Source: Patescibacteria group bacterium (GTDB taxonomy: Bacteria > Patescibacteriota > Patescibacteriia > Patescibacteriales > GWC2-42-12). Taken from it: a DNA stretch of 9,133 bases. The notes under the pieces are model-generated. The model saw only the letters and a list, made by a program, of their open reading frames with translations. It did not search any database and was not told the DNA's origin. The stretch covers positions 1 to 9,133 of the forward strand of contig JAHJAP010000080.1 in the NCBI GenBank assembly GCA_018813805.1. The letters are read 5' to 3'. The position numbers were made by a program, and so were the translations under genes. Of the stretch, positions 6,385 through 9,133 are shown piece by piece (position 1 is the first letter of the stretch; each line of letters opens with the position of its first letter).

Positions 6385-7050
6385 TTATGTTGTCACTCGC
6401 TCACCAAGCATATTGAAAATTAATTCCAAGTCATCCATATGATCGCGTAAATTTTGCCGTTTCAGTCCCTTCAGTTTTTTATATTCACTCGGAGTTACGC
6501 CGAAAGTGGCCTTGGAGATTTCGGCAGTCAAAATCTCATATTCTTTTTGTTCTTTTACGCCACGTTTTTGCCATTCATCTGTCAATTCTTCGCGAATAGC
6601 AATTCCACGCATTCGTTTTTCTATCCAACTTTCAGAATATCCCTTAAGTTTATACAGCATCTTGGTTCTTTTGGTTGCTAGTTCCGGATCTTCAATTTCT
6701 CGCACTCGTTCATAACCAACTTTTGCCAACCATCGTTTAAACGGCTCTGCTTTAGATGATGGAATGGTTTGAATTATACGAAAAACAGTTTCTGTGTTGG
6801 CACAATCGGTTTCTCGTTTTTTTCCGTCTGGAGCGGTTATTTTCAACTGTCCGATATTTTCGGACACTTCAGAGTAACCTTCTTTTATTAGCTTCTTTTT
6901 GAGGTCACTCCAATATTTTCTCGGTCTTTCTGTTCCAGTCAACGCTTCAATAACATCAATTATCGAAAACCACCATTCGTTATTATGGATAATTTTTCGT
7001 ATCTCTTTCTTCTGAAAGACTGCTATTTTTGTTGTGAGTTCCTGAGTCAT
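6385..7050 (-). CDS. dinD: DinD-like BRO-N domain protein, truncated by a nonsense codon
   Basis: The 221-residue frame begins with a BRO-N domain (about 1-115: VFQKKEIRKIIHNNEWWFSI, IDVIEALTGTERPRKYWSDL, EPFKRWLAKVGYERVREIED). A helical region typical of DinD follows (SWIEKRMRGIAIREELTDEW, FGVTPSEYKKLKGLKRQNLR, MDDLELIFNMLGE). BRO-N proteins are DNA-binding and common in phages and mobile islands; E. coli DinD is a damage-inducible inhibitor of RecA filaments. Here it is the fourth gene of the restriction operon, nine bases after the HNH gene stop, starting at a clear ATG. It ends at TAA 6385-6387, but the same frame carries the family's conserved tail (6214-6384). The shortened product may keep DNA binding. 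The symbol is by family resemblance only. Confidence 0.82.
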   Translation of the reverse strand: MTQELTTKIAVFQKKEIRKIIHNNEWWFSIIDVIEALTGTERPRKYWSDLKKKLIKEGYSEVSENIGQLKITAPDGKKRETDCANTETVFRIIQTIPSSKAEPFKRWLAKVGYERVREIEDPELATKRTKMLYKLKGYSESWIEKRMRGIAIREELTDEWQKRGVKEQKEYEILTAEISKATFGVTPSEYKKLKGLKRQNLRDHMDDLELIFNMLGERVTT

Positions 7051-7059
7051 AATTGAAAA

Positions 7060-7701
7060 TTAACTACGAATAAATATCTTACTGCGATGATACTCCAGAT
7101 ATTCTTCTCTCCTGATGATTGGTAGGTCCGTAATTATCTGATTGTGTTTCAAATTTAATCTTGCCAAAATTTTTTCTGAAAAAGTATTTGATACCAAAAG
7201 ACTTTTATCATTTGAAAAACTTATTAGTCCTCTATCAAAAAGCCTATCAAAGGTAGGACTAAATAAAAATCCATTACTAATATCCAATCTTTCATGGTTT
7301 GTTGCTTGTGTCCACGGTTTAATATGACTTGCTGTCAGAATACGAATATCGTTAATTCCTGTAATGGGACATTTTTTAAGCGAAGCTATGAGTTTTTTTC
7401 TAAATTGACTTTGACCAATACGAATAGCGGTAAGAACATCTTTTGTCGTTATTAAATCTTTTGGCGATAATACAAGTTTGTTTATATCATAATCGGCTAA
7501 TGAATATGTTCCCTCGTCAATTTTTTTGAAACTTTTATCATTTTTTATTTCCTTATACAAAACACCACGAATACCCGCAGACCATTCTTTAGATTTTTTG
7601 GCTTCGGGATAATACTTTTCAATCTCGTTATAGATAATTTCCCATGTCGCAATGCCACCATTATCTTCGAGAACTTTTTTTATTGCTTCTACTTTTGTCA
7701 T
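7060..7701 (-). CDS. HNH endonuclease with N-terminal winged-helix-like domain
   Basis: I place the start at ATG 7701, which overlaps the TGA stop of the restriction gene (ATGA), the classic coupled arrangement; this gives 213 residues. A longer frame to 7728 exists but reads deep into the upstream gene. The N-terminal 70 residues (MTKVEAIKKVLEDNGGIATW, IYNEIEKYYPEAKKSKEW, GTYSLAD) look like a HARE/winged-helix DNA-binding domain. The C-terminal part is an HNH_2-type nuclease: IGQSQFRKKLIASLKKCPIT, ASHIKPW with H126, ERLDISNGFLFSPTFDRLFD with N143, then LEYHR. HNH proteins of this form are frequent beside or as restriction enzymes. Its position between the TdeIII nuclease and the DinD-like gene suggests an accessory or second nuclease, perhaps one that cuts modified DNA (inference). 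Confidence 0.85.
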   Translation of the reverse strand: MTKVEAIKKVLEDNGGIATWEIIYNEIEKYYPEAKKSKEWSAGIRGVLYKEIKNDKSFKKIDEGTYSLADYDINKLVLSPKDLITTKDVLTAIRIGQSQFRKKLIASLKKCPITGINDIRILTASHIKPWTQATNHERLDISNGFLFSPTFDRLFDRGLISFSNDKSLLVSNTFSEKILARLNLKHNQIITDLPIIRREEYLEYHRSKIFIRS

Positions 7702-8546
7702 AAGGCGTATTGATTTAATCCATTCCATAAACTTATATCGACCATGTTCCTTTGAAAACGCATATCTGCAAACGCATCACGGAAAGCATTTATAACTAGA
7801 TTATATCCATCGTTGGACTTACAGACAAAGTTCCAAAAATCCTTTCCGATCAAGAGTTCATCTTTAGAGAAAAATTGTAAAAATCTTCCTTGATTCCATT
7901 CCTTACCTTCGCCAAACCGATTATAAGCAGTCGCGAAGTGCGCTTTTATTTTTGCGTCTTTTCCTAAGGAGTTTGAGAGTATCGCATATTGTTCAAAAAT
8001 AGCCTCTTTTTCAGAGCGTGCCTTCTTGTTGTCTAAGTCTCTGCCGATTTTTAACTCAATCAAATGATGAGTGTTTGTTTCTTTATCAATTATGTAATAA
8101 TCGCTTACATGAATTTTTGATTGAAGTTTGGCATTTGGATTTGGTTTTATTTTTCTTATTTCTTCATAATGGGCTATTTGTGGCACTAAAGGATTTCTTG
8201 TATTTTTATAACCCTCCAACAACTCTGCTATTTTTGATGTTTGCTCGGGGTATAGATTACCCTCTACGCTTCTATTCACTTCATAAAATAGTTTTGCGAT
8301 ATTTATTGCCATTCCCTCGAGCATGTTGCCAAGCGAACTATCGAGAGATCGAACAAGCGCGGAATAATATTGAATGTCTGGACCAAGCGCCGCAATAAAC
8401 ACATTGTGTATTTTCATATTAAGTACACCATTTGGATTATCGGTCTCGCCTTCGTGTCGAGCCTGAAAACCAGTAGCATATGCTTCTACCGCTGTTCTAA
8501 CGATAGATTTTATGGCTTCTTTTGTATCCAATGTTCTTTGTGTCAT
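7698..8546 (-). CDS. Type II restriction endonuclease, TdeIII/MjaII family (GGNCC type)
   Basis: The 282-residue protein matches the TdeIII/MjaII family, whose characterised members cut GGNCC. Conserved blocks are FIAALGPDIQYYSALVRSLD, SSLGNMLEGMAINIAKLFYE, and the nuclease core SDYYIIDKETNTHHLIELK, followed by GRDLDNKKARSEKEAIFEQY. D149, E164 and K166 fit a PD-(D/E)xK active site. The length is normal and no frame damage is seen. ATG at 8546 has an AGGA Shine-Dalgarno 8 nt upstream. It follows the XRE regulator by 15 nt, so the two are very likely co-transcribed, as in controller-regulated type II systems. The cognate methyltransferase downstream is broken, so an active enzyme would be dangerous unless another methyltransferase protects the genome. 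The specificity of this particular enzyme is inferred from the family. Confidence 0.85.
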   Translation of the reverse strand: MTQRTLDTKEAIKSIVRTAVEAYATGFQARHEGETDNPNGVLNMKIHNVFIAALGPDIQYYSALVRSLDSSLGNMLEGMAINIAKLFYEVNRSVEGNLYPEQTSKIAELLEGYKNTRNPLVPQIAHYEEIRKIKPNPNAKLQSKIHVSDYYIIDKETNTHHLIELKIGRDLDNKKARSEKEAIFEQYAILSNSLGKDAKIKAHFATAYNRFGEGKEWNQGRFLQFFSKDELLIGKDFWNFVCKSNDGYNLVINAFRDAFADMRFQRNMVDISLWNGLNQYAL

Positions 8547-8554
8547 AAAAATAT

Positions 8555-8558
8555 TCCT
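8555..8558 (-). promoter_or_regulatory. Ribosome binding site of the restriction endonuclease gene
   Basis: On the minus strand AGGA lies 8 nt before the ATG at 8546, within the 15-nt gap after the regulator gene. It is one of the few good Shine-Dalgarno motifs in the window, and it supports this start. Confidence 0.6.
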
Positions 8559-8561
8559 ATA

Positions 8562-8762
8562 TTATTTTATTAAATCATCAACGCCGACATCAAGCGCCTT
8601 GGCGATCTTGGTCAGGGTTTTGATTGTCGGGTTCTGATTAACGCCATTCTCTATTTTAACAATAGTATTAAGTGATAAATCAGCAAGCCGAGCTATCTTT
8701 TCGAGAGAGTAGCCCTTTTTGCCCCGTAGCTTCCTTAAATTGTCTGAAATGTTATTTGACAT
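8562..8762 (-). CDS. XRE-family small regulator (controller-type protein)
   Basis: A 66-residue helix-turn-helix protein. LRKLRGKKGYSLEKIARLAD and LSLNTIVKIENGVNQNPTIK form the five-helix XRE fold (recognition helix about 29-40), and LTKIAKALDVGVDDLIK closes it. The length and position directly before a type II nuclease are those of controller (C) proteins, which delay nuclease expression by binding their own promoter. ATG at 8762 is about 20 nt below a TATAAT box that overlaps an inverted repeat, consistent with autoregulation. It is the first gene of the operon. It could also be a generic island regulator; binding of this site is inferred. Confidence 0.85.
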   Translation of the reverse strand: MSNNISDNLRKLRGKKGYSLEKIARLADLSLNTIVKIENGVNQNPTIKTLTKIAKALDVGVDDLIK

Positions 8763-8782
8763 TGCTTTCGTTATTGTTTAAC

Positions 8783-8816
8783 ATTATAGTATATAGAATA
8801 AAATATATAGCATAAT
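8783..8816 (-). promoter_or_regulatory. Promoter and candidate operator of the restriction operon
   Basis: A perfect TATAAT (-10; complement at 8783-8788) lies upstream of the regulator. It is the edge of an imperfect 13-8-13 inverted repeat: ATTATAGTATATA (8783-8795) pairs with TATATAGCATAAT (8804-8816) at 11 of 13 positions. An operator overlapping the -10 is what a self-regulating controller would use. No good -35 hexamer is seen at the expected distance (GCTATA). The sequence is A+T-only enough that chance symmetry is a real concern. Confidence 0.45.
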
Positions 8817-8883
8817 TTCTTAATACTACAATAATACATAATTTAAATAATTTTGTAAATGAATCTTTAGGGAGTTCCTTAGC

Positions 8884-9007
8884 GTTGCCCGCGCACGGGT
8901 GGGTTGGGGCAAGGGCAACATCTTCTTTGGCGGCGCATTTCGCTTTGCGAAATATAGCCTCAAATTCCGCCAAAAAAAAGAATCGTCCCAGTGAGGGCGT
9001 GGCGGAA
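8884..9007. other. G/C-rich structured block with a G-quadruplex motif and alternative stems
   Basis: This non-coding block stands out in A+T-rich DNA. It holds a 7-bp stem GTTGCCC/GGGCAAC (8884-8890 with 8913-8919) and a perfect 7-3-7 hairpin ATTTCGC-TTT-GCGAAAT (8937-8953). It also holds two competing 7-bp stems that share 8967-8971: TTGGCGG (8927-8933) with CCGCCAA (8967-8973), or TTCCGCC (8965-8971) with GGCGGAA (9001-9007). A plus-strand G-quadruplex motif lies inside the first stem. The block lies just beyond the 3' end of the IS110-like fragment. It may be a structured RNA, an element end or a dispersed repeat. No open reading frame here looks real. The rest of 8817-8883 and 9008-9053 is A+T-rich with nothing I can name. 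Confidence 0.45.
8897..8915 (+). other. Canonical G-quadruplex motif
   Basis: The plus strand reads GGGTGGGTTGGGGCAAGGG: four runs of three or more G with loops of 1, 2 and 3 bases, meeting the usual quadruplex rule. Its last GGG also belongs to the GTTGCCC/GGGCAAC stem, so duplex and quadruplex would exclude each other. Confidence 0.6.
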
Positions 9008-9053
9008 GGAGGGGATATTCTATGTCAAATTTGTTCTATGATAAGGCGATAAA

Positions 9054-9133
9054 TTATTTCTGATAATTGTAGGCCTGTTTATGCTTCAGCATCATATAGA
9101 TGATATTCACCAGCTTTCTTTTTAAGCAACACA
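9054..9133 (-). pseudogene. C-terminal end of an IS110-like transposase, partial at the window edge
   Basis: The frame entering from the window end reads CCLKRKLVNIIYMMLKHKQA and YNYQK, then TAA at 9054-9056. A basic helix followed by [N/H]IIYMMLKxxxxY is how many IS110-family transposases finish. Only 25 codons are visible, so whether the gene is intact beyond the window is unknown; I mark it partial. Two other frames in this stretch are also short and show no family resemblance. The call rests on a short tail and is tentative. Confidence 0.45.

Noticed and set aside
5978..6387. Stop-codon reassignment (UGA as glycine in some candidate phyla) as an explanation for the broken genes
   Set aside because: The blocking codon in the DinD-like gene is TAA, the methyltransferase break needs a frame change rather than readthrough, and the REase uses TGA as its own stop.
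8752..8973. Open frame of 73 codons upstream of the XRE regulator
   Set aside because: It crosses the G/C palindromic block and the promoter, overlaps the regulator start, has no family resemblance, and its composition follows the DNA structure rather than coding use.
1..9133. CRISPR array, tRNA or rRNA genes
   Set aside because: No regularly spaced identical repeats and no cloverleaf or rRNA-like sequence were seen on either strand by eye.

Overview
The window is strongly A+T-rich, and every gene or gene remnant I can support lies on the minus strand. A candidate-phyla (Patescibacteria/CPR-type) genome is the best guess. The reasons are a large surface protein made of lamin-tail, PKD and OB-fold domains, an archaeal-type UMP kinase, few Shine-Dalgarno motifs, and short dispersed G/C palindromes. 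No marker gene is present, so this assignment is an inference.

Reading in the direction of transcription, from high to low coordinates: (1) 9054-9133 is the C-terminal end of a transposase that resembles the IS110 family and runs off the window. (2) 8763-9053 is non-coding. It holds a G/C-rich, palindrome-rich block with a canonical G-quadruplex motif, then the promoter/operator of the next gene. (3) 8762 to about 4981 is a compact defence-type operon: a small XRE regulator, a TdeIII/MjaII-family (GGNCC-type) restriction endonuclease, an HNH nuclease, a DinD/BRO-N protein split by an in-frame stop, the C-terminal half of a frameshifted DNA methyltransferase, a frameshifted three-helix membrane protein, and a TIR-like (DUF1863/ThsB-type) protein frameshifted near its C-terminus. 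Spacing is tight throughout (ATGA overlap, 9-15 nt gaps, 11 nt overlap). (4) 4906-4980 is a G/C palindromic block that abuts and truncates the TIR-like gene. (5) 4165-4851 is a UMP kinase. (6) About 3861-4117 is a remnant resembling a HEPN protein. (7) 807-3844 is the surface protein, now two reading frames broken at a G8 tract. (8) 637-809 is a MITE-like imperfect palindrome. (9) 121-636 is the C-terminal remnant of an integrase-core transposase, followed by a candidate insertion-sequence end.

The main theme is a defence island with a restriction part (regulator, REase, HNH, broken methyltransferase) and a TIR-like plus membrane-protein pair that may be an immune signalling module related to Thoeris. 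Four genes are interrupted by single-base frame changes, three of them clearly at A6 or G8 tracts, and a fifth by a nonsense codon. Three readings must be kept apart: assembly error in homopolymers, true decay, or regulated slippage/phase variation. The sequence alone cannot decide between them, but restoring the frames yields coherent proteins in every case.
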